NCBI GenBank assembly: GCA_000310025.1 | Contig: FN649734.1 | Span: forward strand, 284,520-348,519 | Source: Ectocarpus siliculosus | Taxonomy: Eukaryota; Sar; Phaeophyceae; Ectocarpales; Ectocarpaceae | DNA length: 64,000 bases | Direction: 5' to 3' | Shown here: in pieces, positions 12,107 to 25,289 of the stretch | How positions within the stretch are numbered: the first letter of the stretch is position 1 | How the letters are laid out: the number at the start of each line of letters is the position of its first letter | The notes under the pieces: generated by a model | Told to the model about the DNA's origin: nothing | What the model saw: only the letters and a program-made list of their open reading frames with translations | Databases searched by the model: none | Program-made: the position numbers and the translations under genes

Positions 12107-12862
12107 TGTATGTATCCACACCTGGTGCCAGGTACGATGGTATGTATGATGCGGGGGTGGTATGGTATCCATACCCACCCTCCGCTACGAACTACGAGGT
12201 GCAACCACTGCTGTCGCAGCCTAGACACCCCGAACTTATAAGACGGTGTAAACTATACAGACAGACAGGCAGCTATTTTGTAGACCGCTAGACCGCCACC
12301 CTGATGGCTTTACCGCCGCACATTCAAAACTACATGTACACTTACTTATGCATACAGCAGAGGCACGTATCCTCCTGCGTGCTTGAAACGCTGCACTCTG
12401 ATATCTGTCTGCCGGTGTTACATAGATACGAAGGCGCGAGGGCGGCTTGGGTAATACCTACCGAAGAGCTTTCCTTATACAGCCACAAGAAGAAAGTCTT
12501 CGAGGGCCGACCTCCGTCCAGTACCCTGGGGAACGTTTCGGGAATTTTCCGCGAAATTCGGAGATCACGGAGATTGCGAGACGTCGATCACGCTTTCACA
12601 ACACACAACACACCCGCACACACCTTGACAGACATCAGCAGACAACACGCGCGTTTCACGCCAACAACCGTCAACAACAGAGGAACGCGTTCTCTTCTGC
12701 TGTCGCACAACCCTACCGCACGTAGCCCAAAGCAAAGCGCGCGCCAAGAACCAGGGCAGAAGTACGCGGCATAGCTGGGAGCCGGGTGTGCTGCTGCGGC
12801 GCTGCTGCTGCCTGGTGTGGTCTGCGCTGGGGGGGTGATTTTGCGCTGGGTCTCGACAACCG

Positions 12863-15800
12863 ATGCACAGCAGCACAAACGAAGGATCCCCGTTGCTACA
12901 AGGAGTGGCGGCAGGCCCCATGGGGGACTGGAGCGATGTGAATAGGCAGGGCTCGGGGCGCGCCCTGCTTGCAGAGACGAGCAACTCGAAGAGGAGAAGC
13001 AGGCAGCCAGGGGCATCAGCGCAATCCGGAGCGTCTCCCAGTTTCCGAAGCAAGTGGAGGGTCTCTGCCGGCGTCGCGGGCGTGCTGATGTTTTCGATGG
13101 CGCTTGCCGGATTAGTGGCAATATTCTCGACCATCCAGCGAGAGCGGACGCCGAGGGACGCCTCTCCGTCGCAGCAGGTGCAGGACGTGTCCCTGACGCG
13201 ATCAGATGAAACGCGAGATGTTAGAGGTGAGAGAGAGGGAGAGACAAGAGAGACAAGAGAGGAGAGAGACAGATAGAAGAGAGACAGACAAGACACAAAT
13301 AAAACGTGATGATGATAAGACCCGACGCTACTGCTGTGCGAGACCTTCGGCGCAAAACCTTGGCATCAGGTACCGAGCTCGACAAGCGTGCAGTGAGCGG
13401 GGCGGTTGCCTGTGCCCCTGGATGTAGTATTTCAGCCCAGGCTTTGCTCTGTCTGCCTCCGTCCCCTAAGGCATGTAGCAACACGGGTCGACCGCAGAGG
13501 GACCGGCAGACATAACAGCAGGCGAGAAAGTGCGGCACGATTGTTCACAGCACGAGAAAGTTGCGGCGCTATGTCGGAGCGATGGCACACCCGGCACCCT
13601 GCCGTTATTTGTAGCCTACTCTAGACTTGCTGCGATCAAAATGTCTCACAATGGCTGGGCTCGGTTGCTCTGCATGGACGCGACAACAGACCGAATATTT
13701 ATTTATAATGCGAGGAAGCGAGGAACCAAAGCTCTCCATTTCTGCTGCACGATCGATCTATTCTCGTGTATCATATTCATAGCATGGTGTAGCATGGTGT
13801 ATCTTCTTATCTACACTACTCCCTTTTCGGCCTTGAACACCTTGAACACCCTCCACGTGTTCATATAGCAATCAATCGCCTTTGTTTTTTGCGATGACCG
13901 TAGCACCTTCACGTATGCGAATTATTTTCATTTTTTTACGTCCTCACGCCGACCACAACGCAATGGTGCATCGAGCACTTTATTCGTAACGGTAGTCGTA
14001 ACGGTACCGGCGTAGGGTGCGACAGGAACGGCAGGAACCAGTTGCCGTCGTGGCCCTCTGGCTTGTACTTGAACGATTCATCTACACGAGAGCCTGTCTC
14101 CGTGATAGGGGTAGGGTGCTAAAACGTTACAGCAGTACAAGCATGCCAAGCTATCGATGCCCCGTGTAAGTACGACAAGTGCTTCTGCAATCTACCGTGC
14201 GCTGGTTTGTTTAAGTGCTTATTTAGTGTAGTTTTCACGCTGCTCGAGTTACTATCGATGAAAGCCCGGGTTTGCTGCAAAGCACGAGGCCCTTCCTGCT
14301 TGCCTGCCTGCCCCCACTCCAAGTCTTAAGCACCCTTTGTGTTTGCGTGCTAAAATTGCACTGATAGTCTCGGTGTTAATATTGATGCACGGCAATTCTT
14401 CCGAATGTTCTTATTTTGTTCTTACGCGTACATGTAAACACGTGAAAAGTCCGGCATGTAGTCGCGTGAATGGACCGACAGCAACCAAACGCTACATAAG
14501 TATATGCCGTCGTGCTTCTAATAGCTGGAGTTCAGCCGTGGGTCATGCTGGCTTCAACACATGGCCGGAAGAGAATCGAGAACCCCACCTCGCCCCCCGG
14601 CGGCACCAATACTGCTGCAATACTGCACTAGTAGGCTTCACAATCTAGAGGTTTCGTTTGTTTTTTTTTCGGCATGTGTCGAATCCGTGATGGACTTGGG
14701 GGGTCAGACCACACCTCAGACTCTCGCATGTCACTCATGCCGCCTATCTCCTCTCTCCTCTTTCCGGTGGTCTTGTAGCGGTCTGGTTCGATCTGATTGG
14801 TTGAGATCTACAGGTGTGCACTTGCTGTTTTCGACGCAAAACGCGTTGGAAGTTTGTGTGCTTATGTGTTTACCTCTTCATACAATCCGTGACGTCACAG
14901 TAGTGCGGAGGGACTGGCTACATAGAATGGGTGGCGTGCTCATGGTAGGGTACCCACCGTCTTATCCCCCCATGGACAGTATTTACGAGGTGTAAATATT
15001 TAGTACGTATCTGCATCACCCACGCGCGGGGAGAAGACGACTGACCTCGCCCCAAATGCGATAATGCATTATCTAGCAGCTCGTGCTCGTAACGGTTTCC
15101 CGGCAAGACACTTACCTTTTGGCTTGCAGATGTTTGTTGTTCGACTTTCTTCATCGATGTCCTACATTCGGTTATTTTGATAATCCCCAATCCCTTGCCG
15201 TCAGAGCAAGCAAACCCAATCCGGACTCAACGCCCTCTTTCCACCCCGCGACATGTCCCCCCCCTGCGTCAGCACCAGTAGATATTCAAGTAGATGAGGA
15301 GGAGAAGGGGGAAGGGAAGGGCGGGAAACCTAATCCCCAGGCCGAGACCGCGAAGCCGAACGTGTTCTTCATCATGGTCGACGATATGGGTTGGAACGAC
15401 ATCGGCTACCAGAGCGTGGACCTGCAGGGTGTCACGCCTCATCTTGACAGGCTTGCCGCGGGCGGGGTTAAGGTGTGTCACGTGCGCCTCGTGCGGCTGC
15501 TGTTGTCGCTTTGTTGCTGCTGCTGTCGATGGTTGTGTGTGTTGTTGTTCTGATCCACTTTGCCACAAGATCTGGCTTGGGGAGGTTCAAGTCTTGTTGG
15601 CAGTGTTGCACGCCTCCGCACGGCGCTTTTCTAGCTCAGGAGGGAATTGACGCATACCGCCCCCAAGACCAACCCTCCTGTATGGACAAAGCGCTAGAAA
15701 CGTGCACGTCACTCTTAATAGAAGAGGTTGGCACTAATCCTTTTTTTGGTACCGCGTGTCTAGATGCATTCAACGGGCTGAGCGAGCGTGAGCGAAGCTC

Positions 15801-18800
15801 TTGTTCACCGTTTGAATGAAGCACGAAAAAGATATCCGCTGTAACCCAGCCCAACTAATTTTGTTGCTCTTCTTTCCGCCTGTTCGTTCGTTTCTTCTTT
15901 TTCCAGATGACGAACTACTACACCATGTCTATTTGCACGCCAGCGCGAGCGAGTCTCATGACCGGGCGGTACGTGATGCGATACGGTCTCCAGTACAGCG
16001 TGATCCAACCGGGGGCACCGTGGGGTCTCCCTCTCACGGAGAAGGTGAGACGGGAGCCGTGCTCTGTTGGCGGCGTGAGGGCTATGTATGTAGCTTGAGG
16101 GGCAGCGAGAAAGGAGTGCTGGCATGCGTGTCTGTGCGAATCGACATGTATTGTCAGGACGAGGCAAGAGACAGAGGGCCGCCCGATGCGACGCACTCCT
16201 CATGCCCTTGACTTGAGTTGTCCCCAGTGGTGTCAGGCACGTGCTTTTGAACGTGAACGCCGAGCCCGTCGGCGCGCAGCAAACAGCGCTTCCAACAGCA
16301 GCACTCACCCCGCCCGCGCATCACACCGAACTGACATTCTGACGATGTTTCATTTTTCTTTCCCTTCCATTGCCCCCCCACCTGTTTGTCTTTGTCGGAC
16401 AGATCTTCCCCGAGTACATGAAGGACGCGGGCTACGAGACGCACATGATCGGAAAGTGGCACATCGGCAGCTACACCTCGAGGCATATCCCCAGCCAGAG
16501 AGGTTTCGACACGTACTTGGGATACCTGAACGACGAGGAGATGTACTGGACGCACCAGGTGATAGGGGGGCTCCGCGGATAATATGGTATTGTAGATGGG
16601 GTATGCACATGTGGTGCTACCGGGCAGATTATTCCCCTTATTTTGTTGCCGTCTTCTTGCCTGGATATTTTTTGTCCGGTGACACTGGTGATGACACCGC
16701 TCGCTAAGAATTTAGTTGAGAGCAGAACCCTCACGCCTCCTCCATTCTTCACGTGTTTTGCGGGAAATCTACAGAGCTGGACCGCCAAATACAACGGACG
16801 AAAGTTCTTCGATTTCGGGTTCGGAAACGCTACCGGCTACTACGACGTCATCGACAGAGAAGTCCCGGATCAACTCAGGGATGGCACGATTAGCGATGGT
16901 AAGTAAAGTTGTGTGATCATTGTCTCTAAAGTTTGTGCGTGGTTGGGAACAGTGCGGTGATGTCGGGACGTGAGCTTCGACTCCTCCTTTTGAGTGTTTA
17001 TTTCGTGGGATACATTTTTCGTTGCGTCAAGTTTTTCTTCCAACTCGCTTGGAGGGCGGCGGCTTGACGAACGCGAATACTCTCGGATACTTGGTATGTA
17101 GTGGGGCGGAAACGTTATTTGTTTCGAATGGTGTGTTGGCATCGGCATCGACCGCGCTGTCCGGCCGCCGTCAGTCACGCAAATCGGCTACAACAGGAAC
17201 ACGCTTCTACAAGGCCATGGCTAGGGGCCTGTGGGCGGGTGACCTCGCCACAATGACGTTTGTAACGCTACCGTACGTACCCGACTTACTGGCGTCCAAA
17301 CTCTGCTTGTAGCCGTGACGCCATGTTGTCCACGCCATCCATGTTTACGCCCGCAGGCTCTGGCTCATTGCGACAGTACGCATGTTGACACCACATCCCT
17401 TGCCGACCAAACCGACCGTTTTCGAACCCATTGCAATTGCAATGTCAGGCGACGATGACGAAACCATGCTCAGCGCCACATCTAGCTATTCAAGCTCTGG
17501 GGGATTCTTCAAGGGTCGCTACTCGACGCAAGTCTTCCACAACAGGGCCCTTGAAGTGAGTTGCGAGTCTGACACGCAGCAGCAGCAGCAGCAGCAGAGG
17601 GCGACTGGATGATGGCAATTGCGGTGATGTGCAGGTCCCCAGCCATAACTCCAACCCAAACTCCCCGATTGTACGGTATGATTTATCCATAATGTTTTCT
17701 TGAACGAAAAACCTTCCAAGTCTACGGTTCGATCGATCCCTGGACGAACAACGATTGACGGTGCCCCCCCCCCCCCCTCCCCNNNNNNNNNNNNNNNNNN
17801 NNNNNNNNNNNNNNNNNNNNNNNNNNNNNNNNNNNNNNNNNNNNNNNNNNNNNNNNNNNNNNNNNNNNNNNNNNNNNNNNNNNNNNNNNNNNNNNNNNNN
17901 NNNNNNNNNNNNNNNNNNNNNNNNNNNNNNNNNNNNNNNNNNNNNNNNNNNNNNNNNNNNNNNNNNNNNNNNNNNNNNNNNNNNNNNNNNNNNNNNNNNN
18001 NNNNNNNNNNNNNNNNNNNNNNNNNNNNNNNNNNNNNCCCCCCCCCCCCCCCCCGCCCGACCTTGTACAAAACACCAACTGCGAACGCCCCCCCCCGAAC
18101 GCTCTTCACTGGTTTCCGGCCCTTCTGCCCTCCCCCCGCTTCTGACGACGCACACAGATCATTCACGAGAAGACTCCATACGACGACGAGCCTCTCTACA
18201 TGTACCTGGCCCACCAGGCTGTGCATGACCCGCTGGGCCTGCCTCCCGCCGAGCACTTTACTCCGGACCAGCTTGATCTTCTCGAGAGGATCGAAACGGG
18301 CAGCGAAGAAGGGACCGAGGCCCTGCGAGCGCGCTTCGCCAAGGTGACGAAAATGCGGCACCACTATTAATAGCGTAATTTGGGCGAATTTGCCCCCTAC
18401 CACTCATACGTACGATCAACGTTGCTGGGACCGGCCGTTGAGACTTGCGCTGGTGTTGGGTTTTATCGTGTGTTTTATAATTTTCCTTCTCTCATCCCCC
18501 ATTCGATTTTTGTTTGTACAACATTTGCTGTTGCTGCTGCTATGGCGACCAGGTGCTCATGTACCTGGACTACACCATCGGAGAACTGGTCGAGTACCTC
18601 GAAACAAATGGTTGGATGGAGAACTCGATCATCATCGTGGCCAGCGACAACGGGGGCTGCCCGAGCTGCGGCGGAAGCAACTACCCCCTCCGCGGGATCA
18701 AGCACTCGTACTGGGAGGGTGGCACCAAGGTAAAGACAGTGCTACCGCTAGTGCTGTTGTGACGGTTGTGGTGCTGGGGGAAGCCTGGACAGTTCTGCTG

Positions 18801-20980
18801 TACGCTGCGCCGCCGCGAACACCCTGAATGCGACAGTTTTTCTCAAGTTCGTGTCTTCGTCGATTTACGTGCTGTGTTTTATTCCTTTCCGCGGCTGTAT
18901 TCAAGTGTAATCGTATGATGGCATGCTGCTTTACTGAACTCTCCGCGTTTTTTTTTTTTTTCAGGTACCCTCGTTCGTGTACTCGAAAAGCCACATCCCA
19001 GAGGAACGCTGGGGGACCGAGTACGACGGGCTCATGCACGTCACTGATTGGCTGCCGACCATCGCCGGCGCCGCGGAAATCGATCTCGATGGAGGGTACG
19101 TATGAAGCTAGCCTAACCTCCACAGCGGTAGCGTGCGGTGGCTTTTCCAGGGTGTTCGCAGCGGCGCAACCTCAAAACATGCGCTTGCCTTGAGGGTGTT
19201 AATTGTTTACAGTCTTCACGGTGCCATGAAATGTATTGATTGAACCGGCTTGCGTTTTTTGTTTTTGTTTTCTGGCGTGCTGTGTTCGCAGGGCCGAAAG
19301 TCTCGATGTTTTTTGTCGCGAGGTTGGTTGATTACCGGTTGATACATAGGTTTGGAGCAGTCACGGGCTCGCTTCATGCTTCATTCCGTTGCTTCTTCCC
19401 TTGGCGCAAGATGCGCGACTGAACTCTCCCCCTCCCCCTCCCCCTCCCCCTCCTCCTCCCTGCTGCGGTGGTCTTTGCTACCTGCGAAACCTCCACGCGA
19501 TTCGCACTTGAATAACCAATGACGGTGATGGATGGATGGATCGATCCATCAGTGCCGGTCCCTTTGACGGGGTGGACCAGTGGCCGTTGATCACGAGCGT
19601 GGCTGCTGAGGCAGAGTTCGGCAGCGCAAGGGACGAGATGATGTACAACTTCGACCCGTACATCCTTTGGGTGGACAGCTCAGACGAGTGAGTTGTTTTT
19701 TTCTTCTTGTGCATGCGTAGGCTTCTATTTTGTCCTTTCCTTGCAAAAGACGCGCGTGGCGATATATACTCTCCGGCTGTTGCTGTTGTTTGTTTCGTTT
19801 TTGTTGGCGTTAAATCCTGAGTCGTGTCCTCTGTATCGTCGACCCTTCCGATCCGCACGTAGACTCAGGGTACAACAGTTACCGTGTTTTGCGGGTACTT
19901 GTACCTCTGACTGCTGTGTCCTAGATGGACGGACGCTTGCTCCAAGCTGTGCTTGTTCGTTTTTTCGCCATGGGATACATGCTTCGATACAATCGAGAGT
20001 ATATGGAGCTCTCGAAAGAGCAACTCCCTGCCTTCTGTACAAGCACCACAAGAGCCAACGAAGAAGCTAGTTTTTCTTTGTTGACCCTCCATCCCGCCGC
20101 TTTTTTTTTGTCACACGATGCTAACGTTAAACGTGAACAGGATCGGTGACCCGGAGTTCAACCTCGCCCAGGGGGCGTTCCGATCCGGCAAGTACAAGTA
20201 CCTGGCGAACGAGTGGTGCACCGGGTGGTACACCTTCGACAAGCACATCCTCGCGGAGGAACCCCTGACGAACCTCACCATCGCTTGCGACGGCAGCCCC
20301 TGCTCCGACTGCGGCCAGGGCTGCACGAGCTACAACTACACGGACTACCTCTTCGACTTGGAAGCGGACCCGCGGGAAGAGACCAACCTTATCTACGACC
20401 TCCCGGACGTAAGTCTTTCCCGTGGCGGTGGTTTTGGTGGTGTTTTCTGTTGCTGTTTTCGTATGCTTGCTTGTGTTGGTTGGGCTTGCCGGTGTGTCGT
20501 GCCTCCCCACGATCGTCGACGTGTATTTGACACCTGTGTCGCGTGTTTCATGAGAGCGTGCTCCTCTCTGGCTCTCGCTCTAGCGGTGTGTTGTTGGCCT
20601 GCGATTGTTCGCATTTCGTTGCCTTGAAGATGAATGAAGTTTGGGAGAACAAAGACGACGCACACAAGCGCCCCCGAAAGGTCGGTCGCATCAACAAAAG
20701 AGTGTAGTACCACAGCCTTGGCTCCCATGATACGCCGCCATGGAGCTATAGCTCGATTCCGCCGCTGACAACACCGCCCCCTGCCCCCGCCCACGACACA
20801 CTCTACCGAGTAGGTCGCGCACAACATGCGAGAACGGTGGGTGGAGGTGGCTTTCAGCGAGTGGGGTAACTCTTCTTACGAGAACATCGATCACCAGTCT
20901 TACTACGTCTGGGCGTCCTTCAACTGGTGGATGGTTCCGTGGTGGAACCTCGTGGGCAAGCACACGTCTGACTCCGCGAC

Positions 20981-21011
<31 letters not shown>

Positions 21012-21017
21012 TCCTAG
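12863..21017 (+). CDS. Arylsulfatase B-like sulfatase, signal-anchored
   Basis: A type I (formylglycine) sulfatase that would hydrolyse sulfate esters, probably of cell-wall or secreted polysaccharides. Exons: 12863-13226, 15273-15472, 15907-16044, 16403-16558, 16775-16898, 17377-17555, 18158-18343, 18553-18729, 18965-19095, 19553-19687 plus 20141-20408, and 20814-21017. All phases agree, giving about 753 aa. Exon 1 encodes a basic N-terminus and one membrane segment (residues 67-91), implying type II topology in the secretory pathway. Its link to exon 2 rests on phase and is the least certain join; exon 2 could also begin at 15207. Sulfatase motifs in order: FIMVDDMGWND (metal-binding Asp158-159), CTPAR with FGly Cys198, GKWH (251-254), AHQAVH, SDNGG, GGTKVP. 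The order and spacing resemble N-acetylgalactosamine-4-sulfatase; the true substrate is unknown. The C-terminus is 11 serines. Confidence 0.85.
17783..18037. other. Assembly gap (255 N) in sulfatase intron
   Basis: A run of N is flanked on both sides by poly-C, so the gap probably reflects sequencing failure in a C homopolymer. It lies entirely within the intron between the exons ending at 17555 and starting at 18158. The flanking exons join in phase 0, so no coding sequence need be missing. Confidence 0.95.
20982..21011 (+). repeat. (AGC)10 coding repeat
   Basis: Ten AGC codons plus one TCC encode the terminal 11-serine tract of the sulfatase, immediately before the TAG stop. A similar CAG run (about 17578-17598) lies just after the donor of the exon ending at 17555. 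Confidence 0.9.
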
Positions 21018-23787
21018 CGAAGCCGGCCATGTCCGGCCGCCCGTCTCGTTGGGGGGAAGGACGGTTTTTGGCTCGGCTTGTGCGACGATCCGCATCCCGC
21101 CCCACAGCCTAAGCGGGGGAGCGTTGAACCTTTTGTGAATGTGCAGGCTGTGTCTGTCTGGATCACATGAGTTGGCACGCTCCAAGACTTTCCGGCTTGC
21201 ACGAGGATATGGATTGGTTTGAGTGCGCTCGAGAGGGAGTTGTTGGTGCTGTCGGTATTCACCCCCCCCCCTTTGTTGAGACGAAGCTGTGAGGTCAGGG
21301 AGAGCACTCGTCTTCCGACGATCGTGGTCGTTGTCGGCTGATAGATGTGATAATATTAACTGAGCTGTTGATTTTCGGTGCGTGCTCCTTCGTTGTTGTA
21401 TGGATTGTGTTTTTTGCTTTGTTTCTTTTTGAGGCCCTGCGGCGGGCGGGGGAGGGATGCGCCGGAATTCAATTCCTCAGTGATTTGTGTGGCCAGAAAC
21501 AAATCCAGCTACTACATACCTACCTGTGCGCGAGAACGCCGGGTTTGATGTTGCTTGCGCTGCGTGACCATGGGGGGGGGGGGAGGATGGATGCGTACCA
21601 CGCCGTTATCACAGCGCTAGAAGGACACGACACCGTTTTTGTCATGTCCCGGACGTAAACGTACTGCTGTAGTGCGCGTACCGTGGTGTTGTGTGATCGG
21701 CCCGATGGATTCGTCCGTCTTCTCTCGGTCTTGTTTTCAGATAGCCTCGACTCGATGACTCGATTCGCTTGCGTTGTTTGCAACTACCCACCCGTATCTC
21801 GGCGCTAAGGATATAGTCTATCCGGCATCCTCATACTCTTGGTTGTATTTGTTTCGGGCATTGGATGCACGCGCATCACCAGGAGAAGTGTTGAAGCAAA
21901 GGGAGGCCGCGCGCCTGGCCGGGAAAGAATATTCAAGGTGTTTCGCCGATGCGACAGCAGGTGTGCGGGGATCGGGGTCACATTCCATCACGATCACCGC
22001 AGGAACCTCCGCTAAATTCGTCGAGAACAGGCTTGTTTTTCTTGTTTTTTGGATGCTTACTACGTGTGGTGGAGTTGGGAGGGACCGGGATGCTGATAAG
22101 GGCCGATTACGACTGGGAATGATGCATCACGTCAAATCTGTTGTTGTCCGTGGTCCACGGTCCCACGGTCCCACGTGAGATGAGGGTGGGTGTGGTTGGT
22201 TGCAGAAGGCCGAGTGGGTGTCGCGCGGAGCAGCTCTTTTGTTTCTGTCGTGTGTTTCCCGTATATATCGTTTGTATGGCGATTGGTATTATTTCCAAGA
22301 TACTTGTTGATGACGGCATTTGCGTTGCAACGCGGACAAGGGAAAGATGACATGAGATGACATGACAACTTGCGCCACGGCGGGTAGGTATCCAACCTGT
22401 CTCGCTTAGGCGAAACCTGTTGCCACCTGGTCACTTGAGTCTACCCACCTCTGTGGGGATCTCGCCAGAGACTGCTGTATTTTATTCGCGGGTGAGGATG
22501 GTCCGATGGTGGCGATGGGGCAGCGGGACATGTGGATGTTGGGGAGAGGTTGGCCGTGTCTGGCCTTGGGGGGGGGGGGGGGGGTAGTATGCGTAAGTGG
22601 TTGGATGTTTTTTTGTTGAGTTCATTCCGAAGTCTTGTTTGCACGGAGGAAAGGTCAACGTTGGAAGATTTTTGTCTGCACGACGCGGAATCATTGTTAT
22701 TGTCGCGAGTTTTTTCGCTGGCCTTTGCGTGGGCTGGCGTGGTTGTTTTGGTGGTAGTGTTGTGTGGTGCCTTGGTCGCCGTCTCTCGCCGGTGTCGCGC
22801 CCATCATCTTGTGTTTTTGAATACCGTGGGCCGGAGTTCGTTGGCAATCCTCACAGAGAGTACTGTGCTTGCAGCAAGCGCTTGAGGGAAGGTGCAACAA
22901 TGCTGCCCCATGATTTTTTATTATTTTCTGTGGAAGTCGGAATCAGAGCTCTACAGTAGAGAGAGAGGTACTGTGTACTGTAGGACCGTTGTGGGTAGTG
23001 GGTAGACAAGCCCCGAGAGACGGCGACTGATTGGACCATGTCGAAACCACATTAATTCAGCTAGGCACCGCAAGTTACAACGATATTCTAATTCCCTTTG
23101 TTTCGTATCATTTCGTCTCCGTGTGCAATTGCAACAATAATAGTCGTTTCGTAGCACATTACCGCTTGGTAAGCATCTTAATGACGTTCGTTCGAAAAAT
23201 CGACATCTATGACAACTAATCGACATCAACTATCGAGCTCTTCTGAATGGTCGACGGTGATGACAATTTTGACAAACGTCTGGGTTTACGGGCTTCGTCA
23301 CGGCCACCAATAGCAACAAAGATTGTGACATCATAACTGAAAATATTTTTATTTCTCGAACTTCACACATACAGGGTCTATTGGTTTGTTGTCGTTCGTC
23401 GTTTTTTTCGTCTGCCTTCTGTCCCGGTGTACTTTTCATTGCTGAGCCGGGGTTCCCCTTTGATTATGTGGGCATCGTGAAAGGAACTGATATTGGTCGG
23501 TGGCTGGTGGCCCGTTGCGTGTGTGAAACGGTGCGTTTTGGAGAGGCCTAGCGGCGGCGTGGTCTGGAGTGTTCGTCGGGGGAAACGGGTTCACGAATGA
23601 ATGGCTGGGTGTGGTGCTGCTGCTGGTGCGGCCTCTTTGTCAAGGGCTGTAGTCTAGTGCCCACGTCGGTGATGCCGATAGCAGCAGTCACCGTGCGCAC
23701 TTGGATCCCATCCCGGTTTTCCCACACTTGTTCTCGTGTTGTGGTTTCTACCCTATCGTTTCGCACTATTACTAACCGGGGGAGTGT

Positions 23788-23842
23788 GGTTCGGTTCGGT
23801 TCGGTTCGGTTCGGTTCGGTTCGGTTCGGTTCGGTTCGGTTT
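23788..23842. repeat. (TCGGT)n pentanucleotide, ~10 copies
   Basis: Ten exact TCGGT units follow a GGT. Because five is not a multiple of three, all frames cycle through the same peptide. No exon is associated. Confidence 0.95.
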
Positions 23843-24146
23843 CACACAAATTATCTTATCGAAAAGTTTTGTTGGGCGTCTCGATGCGTTCATCTGGGTT
23901 ACTATAATACTACATGTTTCTCCTTGTTCACTGCAAATGAAATTCTTCGCTAGAAATGCCGCCGGCTGACGTCCTCGCCCCGGCTGACGGTCAATACGTG
24001 CAACAATGCCGCCGAACCTTGTGGATACGGTGCCAGAATACATCGGGGACCAAGAAACACATGGCACACACCGACGGATAGATGGTGACGGGGAAAAAAA
24101 CGGTGTTTTCCGAAATGAACCGTTTCCTTTTTACTTTTTGTTGCCT

Positions 24147-24399
24147 GCCGGCGTCGCAAGTAAATTCGACGTGGGATATTGTCTGGGAGATACCCACAGT
24201 CGAGTGAAACTGTGGGTTTTACTCACGAATCGATCAACCGATGGTCGTACTACAGTACAGCAGTTAGCTGACAAGACACGTTTGCTCTTCCGCCTTCATG
24301 CCGGCTTCACAAGTCAACTCGACGTGGGTTTGTTGCCAAGGACATAACCACATTCGAGTGAAACTGTTGGTTGTACTCGCGAATCGATCGATGGTCGTC
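24147..24399. repeat. Two-copy ~150-bp tandem duplication
   Basis: Copy 1 (24147-24250) and copy 2 (24300-24399) share TCGAGTGAAACTGT, CACGAATCGATC-like and GATGGTCGT blocks in the same order. Matching GCTCTTCCGC segments follow each copy. Divergence of roughly 20 percent suggests an old direct duplication. Confidence 0.7.
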
Positions 24400-24786
24400 T
24401 TACGGCCAGAAGACAGACAGGTTAGCTCTTCCGCTTTCATTCACTCGGTGGTGTACATCGCGGCACGCAATGGCAAACAAGAGCTTAGATGAAGGCCAAG
24501 CGGAAGGACAAACAATGACGAATGTCAGCAAGCGACGCACGAACAGCAGTGCCTGCCTGAAGTCCGGCAAAAACTAACTGCTGCACCAATTTGAAATGCA
24601 TCTGTCCGACCGCTGACGTGCAGGCCAAACAGCCCCACAGGACACAAATCAACTGGTGACGATGCATCCTTACCGACACTGACGACAACCCATCGTACCG
24701 GTTGTGAACCACAAAGAAAATATCTCGAACGGGTTGTCTTTCTGTGAGGTTATGTTTACTTTCGTAAAAACAAGGACAACAACAAC

Positions 24787-24817
24787 GGCCGCGGCGGTGG
24801 CGGCGGCGGCGGCGGCG
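24787..24817. repeat. (GGC)n run
   Basis: About ten GGC/GCC triplets with one GGT interruption. No exon context was found. Confidence 0.8.
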
Positions 24818-25289
24818 ATACAGACCGTGTACAACACCTACTCTACTTGTTTGTCCGGGAACCCGTGTTCTTGAAACGACGATGAAGCAGTAGTCTACAT
24901 GGTGTTGGTGTTGGTGGCTAGGCTCTTCGCCAAGGATAGTGAGCGAGTGCTCTCGACGCTGTGAGGGCAAGGGCGATGGCGCAAGAGCTTCAGATTCTCA
25001 CTCCGACGGCCGTCGACTCCAACTTGCTTGCGTGCAGGGCGTGCCCCTTGCCCGTGCCGGAAAAAAGACTCATTCTTTCCAACTCCCCGCACGATCTACG
25101 ACCAGTTTGGGCTTGACCCGCAGGCTTCCCATCACTCGCCCAACTCCGCCCCCAACCCATTCCTTCCGTTGTCCCTTCCTGTCCCCTGTGCCCCCTTGCG
25201 GTAGAACGACCCGTTTTTCTTGCACTGGGGTACGGGAGATACCGGGGATACGGGGGGGCATGTATTCTAGTACGGGGATGGTGAGACTT

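Larger units (their letters stand above)
7250..12862. other. Intergenic, repeat and inverted-repeat rich
   Basis: No recognisable exon was found. The region holds an AAATCTTG-rich segment (8476-9428), a GA microsatellite, a 139-bp-arm inverted repeat and a perfect 61-nt palindrome. A long open plus-strand frame at 11219-11929 has unremarkable composition and no domain that I can name. Upstream exons of the minus-strand gene ending at 6568 should lie here but were not identified. Confidence 0.5.
21018..25289. other. Intergenic between convergent genes
   Basis: This is the space between the sulfatase stop and the PNKP stop, which converge. It is T/G-rich, with a long poly-G run near 22569, a pentanucleotide repeat, a two-copy ~150-bp duplication and a GGC run. 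One weak plus-strand frame near 21860-22040 has protein-like composition but no recognisable domain or paired splice sites. Confidence 0.55.

Noticed and set aside
12565-13296. 243-codon minus-strand open frame
   Set aside because: It is antisense to sulfatase exon 1, GC-rich and without domains; a shadow frame is more likely.
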